A model generated the notes under the pieces. That model did no database searches. It was not told the DNA's origin and worked only from the letters and a program-made list of their open reading frames with translations. A stretch of DNA of 64,000 nt from Novosphingobium sp. PP1Y (GTDB taxonomy: Bacteria; Pseudomonadota; Alphaproteobacteria; Sphingomonadales; Sphingomonadaceae), in assembly GCF_000253255.1 (NCBI RefSeq), contig NC_015580.1, positions 2,183,001 through 2,247,000 of the forward strand. The letters run 5' to 3'. Position 1 is the stretch's first letter. Each line of letters opens with the position of its first letter. Both the position numbers and the translations under genes were made by a program. Shown piece after piece: positions 34,206 to 43,648 of the stretch.

Positions 34206-34619
34206 TTAACGGTCGCTTCCTTTGGCTTTGCCCCACTGGCGCATGGCGGAATAGCCAAGGTAGCCGGTCCCGAAAAGCGCATAGAGCGGTTCGGGAATGC
34301 CGCGCAGGTAGGCGGTCATGCCCGTGGCAATGGCCTGCGCGGTCGAAGGGCTGAAGGCACCGATCAGGCCCATCGGCAGGGCCCAGAGAATCATGGCGTA
34401 CATGACGTAGAGAAAGCTGGGACGGGCGCGGCTCGTCCATGGATCGGCAGATCCGGCCTCGGCGACGACGGCGGAAAGGCTGGCCTGAAGTTTCTCGATT
34501 TCCTGCGAATTTTCGAGTCGAAGCAGTTCCAGCTTGGCCCGGTCGCGGGCGTCCGGATCGGGAATGACCTTGTCGATGATGTGTGAAATCGGGCTGATCA
34601 GCGAATCGAGCAGCGGCAT
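34206..34619 (-). CDS. Three-transmembrane holin of gene-transfer-agent type
   Basis: A 137-aa protein matching the GTA_holin_3TM family: an amphipathic N-terminus (MPLLDSLISPISHIIDKVIPDPDARDRAKLELLRLENSQEIEKLQ), then the family hallmark SADPWTSRARPSFLYVMYAMILW with the first membrane helix, and further helices around ALPMGLIGAF and PLYALFGTGYLGYSAMRQWG. The start is supported by AGGAG seven bases upstream. Holins permeabilise the inner membrane so that an endolysin can act and release particles. No capsid, terminase or lysozyme gene is near, so it is an orphan here. Family is firm, present-day role is inference. Confidence 0.82.
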   Translation of the reverse strand: MPLLDSLISPISHIIDKVIPDPDARDRAKLELLRLENSQEIEKLQASLSAVVAEAGSADPWTSRARPSFLYVMYAMILWALPMGLIGAFSPSTAQAIATGMTAYLRGIPEPLYALFGTGYLGYSAMRQWGKAKGSDR

Positions 34620-34770
34620 GGGGCACTCCTGCAATGCAATTGGCGATCGCAGGTAGGTAACCAAATCGGCGCGTGTAGGAAAACGCTGCGTTTGCCTTGC
34701 GGTACACGCTGGGCATCGCGACCGGCTGTGCCGCGATGCTTCCTTATTTTCCGAATGTCCTGGAAAATCT

Positions 34771-34847
34771 TGGTCGGGACGAGAGGATTCGAACCTCCGA
34801 CCCCCACACCCCCAGTGTGATGCGCTACCAGGCTGCGCTACGTCCCG
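34771..34847 (-). tRNA. tRNA-Pro(GGG)
   Basis: A 77-nt cloverleaf on the minus strand: acceptor CGGGACG/CGTCCCG, D-arm GCGC...GCGC, anticodon stem TCACA/TGTGG with loop CTGGGGG (anticodon GGG), T-arm GGTTCGAATCC, encoded CCA. It reads CCC proline codons. It lies in the 499-bp gap between the holin gene and yajC; the remaining parts of that gap (34620-34770 and 34848-35118) hold no other gene I can support and should contain the promoters. Confidence 0.96.
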
Positions 34848-35118
34848 ACCGAGGGGTGCGCCTATAGGCACCTCATTCGAGGAGCGCAAGCGCGAAGAAC
34901 ATACTTTTGCGCATGGGTTGAACGGTTTCCCGTCGCACCTATGTTTCGCCCCGTCCCGGTACCGTTCCGAGGCCGCGCGTTGCCAGTGCTTCGCTTTATT
35001 GCTAACCGCCCGCGCACTTGGAATTTCCGTGAAGTGGATTTCCCGGGCAGGCGCGCATCGGTCTGGATGACTGCAGGCGAGTCGCTCGAGGGACCACACA
35101 AGAAGGCGCATCTGTTTC

Positions 35119-35454
35119 ATGCATAACTCGATTCTTCCCATGCTCGCTGCCGCTGCACCTGCCGGCGGGCCGCCCGCCTGGGTGCAGTACCTGCCGTTCG
35201 TTGCGATGGCCGTGATCTTCTGGTTTCTCATCCTGCGTCCGCAGATGAAGCAGCAGAAGGAGCACAAGGCCAAGCTTTCGGGCTTGAAGAAGGGCGACGA
35301 AGTGCTGACCGGCGGCGGTTTCATCGGCAAGGTCATCAAGGTCGACGAGAACTACGCCGAAGTCGAAATCGCGCAGGGCGTGCGTGCAAAGACGCTCAAG
35401 TCGACCATCGTCGACGTGATTCCGCCCGCAGGCAGCAAGCCCGCGAACGACTGA
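35119..35454 (+). CDS. yajC: Preprotein translocase subunit YajC
   Basis: A 111-aa single-pass inner-membrane protein. The membrane helix is WVQYLPFVAMAVIFWFLILRPQMKQQKEHKAKLSGLKKGDEVLTGGGFIGKV, the family core; the cytoplasmic C-terminus has the usual beta-rich EIAQGVRAKTLKSTIVDV. It is the first gene of yajC-secD-secF and forms the SecDF-YajC accessory complex that helps protein export by SecYEG. Confidence 0.96.
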   Translation: MHNSILPMLAAAAPAGGPPAWVQYLPFVAMAVIFWFLILRPQMKQQKEHKAKLSGLKKGDEVLTGGGFIGKVIKVDENYAEVEIAQGVRAKTLKSTIVDVIPPAGSKPAND

Positions 35455-35541
35455 GTCGATTCTGCCCGGGCCACGTGAGGCCCGAAACACATCCGGGATG
35501 CGTCTATTCCGGCGCGCCCTCTCGGAGAGAAGCCCAAGGCA

Positions 35542-37155
35542 ATGCTCGAATTTCCTACCTGGAAGAAGCTCTGGTACTGGGGCCTGACGCTTGTCATCGC
35601 CGCAGCCGCGCTGCCTTCACTGTTTTCCGTTTCCGGCCTTCCCTGGCCCAGCGTCCTTCCCGCCCCCGAAGTCAATCTGGGGCTCGACCTTGCCGGCGGC
35701 AGTCACATCCTGCTCGAGGCCGACAAGAGCCAGGTCGCGCAGCAGCGGCTGGAGAACATGGAGGAATCGGTTCGCGGACGCCTGCGTCTCGCCAATCCGC
35801 GCATTGCCATCGGCGATATCTCCAGCAGCAACGGTCGCCTGAGCTTCATGCTCAAGGATCCCGCGCAGGTCGACGCCGCGCGTGACGAAATCCTCGCGCT
35901 CACCTCGGGCGCCGGCCTTACCGGCCAGCGCGACTGGGACATCAAGGTCGAGGACGGCAACCGCTTCGTGCTGACGCCGACTCGCGAAGGCCTCGACCAG
36001 GCAGTGTCCGATGCAATGGACTCGGCCATCGAGGTCGTCCGCAAGCGTATCGACGCACTCGGCACGCGCGAGCCCACGATCATTCGCCAGGGCGAGGAAC
36101 GCATCGTCGTCCAGGTTCCCGGTCTCGACGATCCCGAAGCGCTCAAGAGCCTGATCGGCCAGACCGCCAAGCTCGAATTCAAGCTCGTCGACGAGACGGC
36201 TGCGCCCAACGACATCCAGCAGGGCATTGTCCCGCCGGGCGACGAACTGGTGCCCTGGGCCGATCCCAATTCGCCCGGTTCGGGCGGCGTACCGATGCTT
36301 GCGGTCAAGCGCCTCGGCGGCATCAAGGGCGACCAGCTCACCAATGCCAAGCAGGGCTTCGATCCCAAGACCAACGCTCCGGTGGTGTCGATCACCTTCG
36401 ACCAGACCGGCGGCGCCAAGTTCGCCAAGCTGACCAGCGAGAACGTGAACAAGCGCTTCGCCATCATTCTTGACGGCAAGGCGCTCTCGGCCCCCAACAT
36501 CAACGAACCCATCCTCGGCGGCAGCGCGCAGATCTCGGGCAGCTTTTCAGTCCAGTCGGCTACGCAGCTCGCCATCGCGCTGCGCTCCGGCGCGCTTCCG
36601 GTCGACCTGACCGTCGTTGAGGAACGCACGGTCGGGCCTGACCTGGGTGCCGACTCGATCAGGAAGGGCCTGATCGCAATGGGCGTGGGCTCGCTGCTCG
36701 TCGTCCTGCTGATGATCGTGACCTACGGCCGCTTCGGCATCTACGCGACGATCGCGCTGATCTTCAACGTGATGATGATCCTGGGCGTGATGGCGGTCAT
36801 GGGCACCACCCTGACATTGCCGGGCATCGCCGGTTTCGTGCTGACCATCGGCGCGGCCGTTGACGCCAACGTGCTGATCTACGAACGCATGCGCGAAGAG
36901 CGCAAGAAGGGCCGGCGCGTCATTGCCGCGGTCGAGAACGGCTACAAGGAAGCGAGCCGCGCGATCTACGACGCCAACGTCACCAACGCGATCGCCGGTG
37001 CGCTGCTCTTCGCCTTCGGCTCGGGTCCGGTTCGCGGCTTTGCCGTCGTTCTGATCATCGGCCTGTTCACCTCGGTGTTTACCGGCGTGACGCTGACCCG
37101 CATGTGGGTCGCCTCCTGGCTGCGCAAGGCGCGGCCGACCGAACTGCACGTGTAA
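35542..37155 (+). CDS. secD: Protein translocase subunit SecD
   Basis: A 537-aa inner-membrane protein with a short N-terminal helix, the first periplasmic region beginning LGLDLAGGSHILLEADKSQV, a long P1 periplasmic domain and five C-terminal membrane helices with GLIAMGVGSLLVVLLMIVTYGRFGIYATIALIFNVMMILGVM and ANVLIYERMREERKKGRRV. Length and topology are typical for alphaproteobacterial SecD. It uses the proton gradient to complete translocation of exported proteins. 87 bp after yajC and 12 bp before secF. Confidence 0.97.
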   Translation: MLEFPTWKKLWYWGLTLVIAAAALPSLFSVSGLPWPSVLPAPEVNLGLDLAGGSHILLEADKSQVAQQRLENMEESVRGRLRLANPRIAIGDISSSNGRLSFMLKDPAQVDAARDEILALTSGAGLTGQRDWDIKVEDGNRFVLTPTREGLDQAVSDAMDSAIEVVRKRIDALGTREPTIIRQGEERIVVQVPGLDDPEALKSLIGQTAKLEFKLVDETAAPNDIQQGIVPPGDELVPWADPNSPGSGGVPMLAVKRLGGIKGDQLTNAKQGFDPKTNAPVVSITFDQTGGAKFAKLTSENVNKRFAIILDGKALSAPNINEPILGGSAQISGSFSVQSATQLAIALRSGALPVDLTVVEERTVGPDLGADSIRKGLIAMGVGSLLVVLLMIVTYGRFGIYATIALIFNVMMILGVMAVMGTTLTLPGIAGFVLTIGAAVDANVLIYERMREERKKGRRVIAAVENGYKEASRAIYDANVTNAIAGALLFAFGSGPVRGFAVVLIIGLFTSVFTGVTLTRMWVASWLRKARPTELHV

Positions 37156-37167
37156 GGGCCTGCTGCC

Positions 37168-38154
37168 ATGCGCCTCCTGAAACTCGTTCCCGAGAACACC
37201 AACATCCACTTCCTGAAGTGGCGTGTTCCCTTCTACATCATGAGCGTCGTGCTCATCGCGGCAAGCTGGGGTCTGGTCATGACCCGGGGCCTCAATTACG
37301 GCGTCGACTTCGCCGGCGGCCTGGAAGTGCGCGCCACTTTCACGAAGGAGGCCGAAGCCCCGGTCGCGGATCTGCGCAAGCAGATCTCGGCGCTCGGCTT
37401 CGAGGACCCGATCATCCAGCGTTTCGGCGATCCGAACTCGGTCTCGATCCGCGTGCGCCTGCCCGATGAAGCCGAGGGCAACCCGGGTGCGGCCGAAGCG
37501 ATTTCGAACCGGATCGTAGGTGCCATGCAGTCGAACCATCCCGACGTGCGCATCGACGGAAATGACACTGTCTCGGGCAAGGTCTCCGGAGAATTCCGCC
37601 AGATGGCGCTCTATGCGCTGCTGGCCGCGATGCTGGCGATTTCGATCTACATCTGGGTCCGTTTCGAGTGGCAATTCGGCGTCGGAGCGCTCTTCGCGCT
37701 GTTCCACGACGTGTCGCTGACACTCGGCATGTTCGCGCTGTTCCAGCTCGAATTCAGCCTGCAGATCATCGCCGCGATCCTGGCCATCATCGGTTACTCG
37801 CTGAACGACACCATCGTCGTCTATGACCGCATCCGCGAGGACCTGAAGAAGTATCGCAAGATGCCGCTTCCGGAACTTCTCGACATGTCGGTCAACGAGA
37901 CGCTGGCGCGTACGGTGATGACGTCGGCCACACTGCTGGTCGCGCTGATCCCTCTGCTGCTGTTCGGGCCGGAAAGCCTCTTCGGCCTGACTGCGGCCAT
38001 CGTGCTGGGCATCTTCGTGGGTACCTACAGCTCGATCTACATGGCTGCGCCGATCCTGATCTGGCTTGGCGTGAGCGGCGACAGCTTCGTGCCGACCGAA
38101 TCCGCGATCGAGCGGCAGGAGCGCAAGGCGCGCGAGGGCGTCGGACGCCCCTGA
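37168..38154 (+). CDS. secF: Protein translocase subunit SecF
   Basis: A 328-aa inner-membrane partner of SecD. The N-terminus MRLLKLVPENTNIHFLKWRVPFYIMSVVLIAASWGLVMTRGLNYGVDFAGG carries the first helix and the family GVDFAGG motif; SLNDTIVVYDRIREDLKKYRKMPLPELLDMSVNETLARTVMTS is the SecF signature. Last gene of the operon, followed by a strong bidirectional terminator at 38176-38225. Confidence 0.97.
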   Translation: MRLLKLVPENTNIHFLKWRVPFYIMSVVLIAASWGLVMTRGLNYGVDFAGGLEVRATFTKEAEAPVADLRKQISALGFEDPIIQRFGDPNSVSIRVRLPDEAEGNPGAAEAISNRIVGAMQSNHPDVRIDGNDTVSGKVSGEFRQMALYALLAAMLAISIYIWVRFEWQFGVGALFALFHDVSLTLGMFALFQLEFSLQIIAAILAIIGYSLNDTIVVYDRIREDLKKYRKMPLPELLDMSVNETLARTVMTSATLLVALIPLLLFGPESLFGLTAAIVLGIFVGTYSSIYMAAPILIWLGVSGDSFVPTESAIERQERKAREGVGRP

Positions 38155-38175
38155 GCCTGATGTGAAGCCCTGACG

Positions 38176-38225
38176 AAAAAGGGGCGGTCCGGAGGCCTTC
38201 AAACGCTCCGGACCGCCCCTTTTTT
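38176..38225. terminator. Bidirectional terminator between secF and glycosyltransferase
   Basis: An 18-bp perfect stem flanked by A and T runs: AAAAAGGGGCGGTCCGGA (38176-38193) pairs with the complementary arm at 38207-38224, loop of 13 nt. The A-run on one side and the T-run on the other allow factor-independent termination for the convergent secF and glycosyltransferase transcripts. Confidence 0.9.
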
Positions 38226-38245
38226 CGATTCTGCGTCCGGCGCCT

Positions 38246-39454
38246 TCAGGCCGGGATGCTGATGTTCCGGTCTTCCAGCACGCTTTTCCAGAAGCGCACG
38301 ATGTTTTCGGCGTTCACGCCCCAGCTGAAGCGGCTGACATTGGCGGCGACGTCGGACTGGCTGGGCGGATCGGCGAGGATCTCCGCGACGGCCTTGGCGA
38401 TCGATTCGGGATTGCGCTCGACCAGTCGCCCGGCGCTCGAATCCTTCACGACTTCGCCTGCTCCGCCGATGTCCGGAATGACGATGGGGGTTCCGCAGGC
38501 CAGCCCCTCGATCCAGACATTGGCCAGTCCTTCGCTGGAAGAGGGAAGGACAAGGACGTCGGCAGCGCACAGGAGGTTGGGCAGGACCTCGTGGTTGACG
38601 AGGCCGAGGAAGTGGACGCGGTCCTCGACGCCGAGGCGTCTGGCGAGCGCTTCGAGCTGCGGCATGTCCTCGCCGGACCCGGCGAGCGCCAGCCGCGCTT
38701 CGGGCAGGTGGGACAGGGCCTCGATGACGAGGCGCTGTCCCTTGCGTTCGATCAGCGCTCCCGGGGTGACCAGCAGCGGCCCCTGGGACCATATGCCGAG
38801 GTTGGGCATGGCGGATACGAGCGCGCGGGCCGCGCCGCGCTCGACCGGATGGAACAGCTCACGGTCGAGGCCGGTATAATGCACGTCGATCCGTTCGCCC
38901 GGCATGCCCAGTTCGATCATGTCATCGCGCAGCGCCTGCGAGACCGCGAGCAGCCCGGAAGCCTGCCGTGCCGCCTCCTGCATCTGCTCCAGCGCGCGCG
39001 GGCGCTGCCCCCAATAGTGAATGTCGGCGCCGCGCGACTTGATCGTGAGCGGCAGGCCCAGTTCGCGCGCGACGATGGCCGCGGCAGGGCCGTCCGGAAA
39101 GAAGAACTGCGCGTCGACAAGGTCGAAAGGCTTTTCCTCGTGCAGGCGGCGAACCAGCGGCAGGATGGCCCCGGCGATCCGGCCAGGATTGCTGTCGCCG
39201 CCGATCCTGGGGATTGTGGTGAAGCGCGGATAGTGGACTTTCAGCCCGACGGCATCGCTCACTTCGGGAATGGTTTTCAGCCGGGCATAGGGCTCGCGCA
39301 GCGAAAGCGGCCAGGGTGGAATGCCGATCGGGCTGATCATCGTCAGGTCGGTTTCGCCGCGTGCGACGACCGCCCGCATCTGGTTGCCCACGAAGACGCC
39401 GAAGGAAGGCTTCACCGGGTTGGGGAAGAGCGTGGCGATGGAGAGGATTCGCAT
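38246..39454 (-). CDS. Glycosyltransferase family 4 protein
   Basis: A 402-aa GT-B-fold glycosyltransferase. The N-terminal acceptor domain begins MRILSIATLFPNPVKPSFGVFVGNQMRA; the C-terminal domain has ALIERKGQRLVIEALSHLP, RVHFLGLVNHEVLPNLLCAADVLVLPSSSEGLANVWIEGLACGTPIV, with the E-x7-E type donor-binding residues of GT4, and GGAGEVV. No membrane segment. It acts on a surface or exported polysaccharide or glycolipid; no neighbouring gene tells which. Shares a terminator with secF. Confidence 0.88.
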   Translation of the reverse strand: MRILSIATLFPNPVKPSFGVFVGNQMRAVVARGETDLTMISPIGIPPWPLSLREPYARLKTIPEVSDAVGLKVHYPRFTTIPRIGGDSNPGRIAGAILPLVRRLHEEKPFDLVDAQFFFPDGPAAAIVARELGLPLTIKSRGADIHYWGQRPRALEQMQEAARQASGLLAVSQALRDDMIELGMPGERIDVHYTGLDRELFHPVERGAARALVSAMPNLGIWSQGPLLVTPGALIERKGQRLVIEALSHLPEARLALAGSGEDMPQLEALARRLGVEDRVHFLGLVNHEVLPNLLCAADVLVLPSSSEGLANVWIEGLACGTPIVIPDIGGAGEVVKDSSAGRLVERNPESIAKAVAEILADPPSQSDVAANVSRFSWGVNAENIVRFWKSVLEDRNISIPA

Positions 39455-39478
39455 AACGGCGGCCTTAGGGTGCGCGGT

Positions 39479-40051
39479 TCAAAGCTTACGTACGAGCATT
39501 TCGGCAACGGCCAGCCATGCGGGATGTTCCACGATGATCTGCCTTTGTCCGCTGGCCGGGGGGAGCAGGGCGATGCGATCGCCGTCGCGGTCTATCAGGC
39601 GGCCGAAAGCGAAACGGCCGCCGGGGCGTGGGGCCAGGACATCGCGGTTCATCAGGCGGGCGGCTTCCTCGGGTGGGTGCTGGCGCAGCCAGACCTGGTC
39701 GGCGGCGCGATATTCCCCGCAGGAGGCTTCCACTTCGAGCACGAGCCACGGGGTATCGCCGGCAAGGTCGCTGGGCGTGACCGCTTCGAGCCGCGCGCGC
39801 GCAGGTTCGGTGCCGTCCGGTCCGAGCACGGCAACGATACGCGCCGGTTCGCTGGCTTCGCTGCGCAGCAGGACTTCGGGTTCCACCTCGAGCGCAGCGG
39901 CGATTCGGTTCATCCATGCCAGCGATAGATTGCGCATGCCGGTTTCGAGCCGCCCGATCGTCTGCGCCGTCGTGGGCGGGGAGCAGGCTGCCGCGACATC
40001 GGCGAGCGTAAGGCCCTTCTGCAGGCGGATGTCACGGATGCGATTTATCAT
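39479..40051 (-). CDS. XRE-type helix-turn-helix regulator
   Basis: A 190-aa protein with an N-terminal Cro/C1-type helix-turn-helix (INRIRDIRLQKGLTLADVAAACSPPTTAQTIGRLETGMRNLSLAWMNRIAAALEVEPEVLL) and a C-terminal domain with a LexA/S24-like beta-rich composition but no clear Ser-Lys catalytic pair. A near-palindrome (40062-40083) just upstream of its start may be its own operator, also facing the divergent DUF6456-like gene. Ligand and targets unknown. Confidence 0.8.
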   Translation of the reverse strand: MINRIRDIRLQKGLTLADVAAACSPPTTAQTIGRLETGMRNLSLAWMNRIAAALEVEPEVLLRSEASEPARIVAVLGPDGTEPARARLEAVTPSDLAGDTPWLVLEVEASCGEYRAADQVWLRQHPPEEAARLMNRDVLAPRPGGRFAFGRLIDRDGDRIALLPPASGQRQIIVEHPAWLAVAEMLVRKL

Positions 40052-40061
40052 GGCTGGTCCT

Positions 40062-40083
40062 GTGTAACCGATTTGGTTTTCAC
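40062..40083. promoter_or_regulatory. Candidate XRE operator
   Basis: GTGTAACC (40062-40069), five bases, then GGTTTTCAC (40075-40083) form an imperfect inverted repeat in the divergent promoter between the XRE gene and the DUF6456-like gene. Position and symmetry suit an autoregulatory site; this is inference. Confidence 0.35.
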
Positions 40084-40144
40084 TTTCCTACAGACATGCC
40101 GATTCGGCAAGGTTCCTGCTCGAACCCAAGCATCGGAGGCATGT

Positions 40145-40630
40145 ATGAAGCAGGAACTCGTCGAGCGTGAATTGACCAGCGAAGGTCCCGTGCGCAGGCG
40201 CGGCGCCAGGGTCGCCCCAGCGCGTTCGCCGCGCACCGTGGCCGTCAATCTCGCCGAATCGCCCCTCAGTTGGCTTCACGCGCGCGGCCATCTGGATGAC
40301 CGCCGGTTCGCTGCGGGCGAGCGACTGCGGACCGATTGGGAACTGGCGCAGCTGGCACCGCGCATGACGATGCGTTGGGACCCGGTACGGGCATCGGGAG
40401 GCCCCGACGCCGATTTGACTCCGGGAGAGCGGCAGGTTGCGGCCAAGGCGCGCTTCGACGGTGCCATCGAAGCGGCAGGAGCCGGACTGTCCGATGTCCT
40501 TTGGCGGGTTGTGTGCGCGGGGGAAGGGCTTCCCACTGCCGAAAAGGCACTGGGCTGGCCGGCCCGCAGCGGCAAGCTCGTGCTGGGACTGGCGCTGGAC
40601 CGGGTTGCGGCATACTACCGCATCCCGTGA
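40145..40630 (+). CDS. DUF6456 domain protein
   Basis: A 161-aa protein with the alphaproteobacterial domain of unknown function seen in replication/cell-cycle-linked proteins: ESPLSWLHARGHLDDRRFAAGERLRTDWELAQLAPRMTMRWD and a C-terminal LSDVLWRVVCAGEGLPTAEKALGWPARSGKLVLGLALDRVAAYY, which looks like a DNA-binding helix pair. The ATG at 40145 follows GGAGG by six bases. Probably a nucleic-acid-binding protein; role unknown. Divergent from the XRE regulator. Confidence 0.7.
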   Translation: MKQELVERELTSEGPVRRRGARVAPARSPRTVAVNLAESPLSWLHARGHLDDRRFAAGERLRTDWELAQLAPRMTMRWDPVRASGGPDADLTPGERQVAAKARFDGAIEAAGAGLSDVLWRVVCAGEGLPTAEKALGWPARSGKLVLGLALDRVAAYYRIP

Positions 40631-40651
40631 CCGGGCCCTTGCCGCGGTGCG

Positions 40652-42448
<1,797 letters not shown>

Positions 42449-42580
42449 GGCCGGCGCCCTACAGCGAGCAGCGGGGGGCTGGCAAGCATCGTGGGATCTG
42501 CGCAACAGTGAAACATTGCTGCCAGCTTTGAGCCGCATTCAGGACTTGTTCAATGCCGCAAGCTTAGGCACCCAGTCAGG

Positions 42581-42886
42581 ATGACAAAACTTCTTGCCTC
42601 TTTTCTATCGGTTGCGGCCCTTGGCCTTGTCGCGACCGCCATGCCGGTCCATGCCGAGCCGGGCGCAGAGCAGGGGCAGGTTCGCAAGGAACGCAAGGCA
42701 GGCAATGTGCGTTCCCTTCGCGAGATCGAGCAGCAGGTGCTTCCGAAAATGTCGGGAATGCAGTACCTCGGACCGGAATATGATCCTGCGGCAATGGCTT
42801 ATCGCCTGAAATTCATTCAGGACGGGAAGGTCTATTTCGTCGATGTCGATGCCCGCACGGGCCGCGTCATCGGCCGGTCGCGCTGA
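42581..42886 (+). CDS. Small secreted PepSY-like protein
   Basis: A 101-aa protein with a signal peptide (MTKLLASFLSVAALGLVATAMPVHA). The mature part LREIEQQVLPKMSGMQYLGPEYDPAAMAYRLKFIQDGKVYFVDVDARTGRVIGRSR has the PepSY-like pattern with VDVDARTGRVI at the end. It is directly upstream (77 bp) of a two-component response regulator and its kinase, a common arrangement in which the small protein may tune signalling in the periplasm. Confidence 0.75.
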   Translation: MTKLLASFLSVAALGLVATAMPVHAEPGAEQGQVRKERKAGNVRSLREIEQQVLPKMSGMQYLGPEYDPAAMAYRLKFIQDGKVYFVDVDARTGRVIGRSR

Positions 42887-42963
42887 GGATACGAGCCTGT
42901 GCTTCGCTTGACGCTCGCGGGCTTACGCCCCATCTCGTCGGTGACTTCCAAGGGAGACCTGAT

Positions 42964-43641
42964 TTGCGCATCCTGATCGTCGAGGATGAACCTACGCTCG
43001 GCAACCAGCTCAAGACCACGCTCGAGCAGAACGGCTATGCCGTCGACCTGTCGACAGACGGCGAAGACGGCCATTTTCTTGGATCGACCGAGGATTACGA
43101 CGCCGTCATCCTCGATCTCGGCTTGCCCGAGATCGACGGCCTCACCGTGCTTGGCATGTGGCGCAGGGAAGGGCGCAATTTCCCCGTGCTTGTACTTACC
43201 GCCCGTGATTCCTGGTCGGACAAGGTCGCCGGGCTCGATGCCGGCGCGGACGACTATCTCGCCAAGCCATTCCAGACCGAGGAACTGATCGCCCGACTTC
43301 GCGCGCTCATCCGCCGTGCCTCTGGCAATACCTCGAGCGAGTTGATGGCGGGCGACGTGCGCCTCGACACGCGTTCGGGCCGCGTCACGCTGGCCGGTGA
43401 ACCGGTCAAGCTGACCGCGCAGGAATACAAGCTGCTGTCCTACCTGATGCACCACAAGGGCAAGGTGGTCAGCCGTACCGAACTGATCGAACACATCTAC
43501 GATCAGGACTTCGACCGCGATTCCAATACGATCGAGGTCTTCGTCACGCGGATCCGCAAGAAGCTGGGCGCCGATGTCATCACCACGATCCGTGGTCTCG
43601 GGTACAGCCTCGACGATCCCGCGGACGCACCGCGAAACTGA
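42964..43641 (+). CDS. OmpR-family response regulator
   Basis: A 225-aa transcription factor with an N-terminal receiver domain (phosphoacceptor Asp51 in VILDLGLPEIDG, Lys101 in LAKPF) and a C-terminal winged helix (VKLTAQEYKLLSYLMHHKGKVVSRTELIEHIYDQDFDRDSNTIEVFVTRIRKKLG). The start is a TTG seven bases after GGGAG. Seven bases separate its stop from the kinase ATG, so the pair is one operon. PhoP-like by sequence style; the regulon is unknown. Confidence 0.93.
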   Translation: MRILIVEDEPTLGNQLKTTLEQNGYAVDLSTDGEDGHFLGSTEDYDAVILDLGLPEIDGLTVLGMWRREGRNFPVLVLTARDSWSDKVAGLDAGADDYLAKPFQTEELIARLRALIRRASGNTSSELMAGDVRLDTRSGRVTLAGEPVKLTAQEYKLLSYLMHHKGKVVSRTELIEHIYDQDFDRDSNTIEVFVTRIRKKLGADVITTIRGLGYSLDDPADAPRN

Positions 43642-43648
43642 GGAGCAG

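Noticed and set aside
34206..34619. A prophage around the holin
   Set aside because: Neighbouring genes are chromosomal housekeeping genes with normal composition; no other phage function is present.
34941..35126. A 61-codon frame ending inside the start of yajC
   Set aside because: No ribosome binding site, no similarity and it overlaps the yajC leader. Probably chance.
36547..38202. A 551-codon minus-strand frame over secD and secF
   Set aside because: Antisense to two certain Sec genes; His/Asp/Gln-rich shadow composition.
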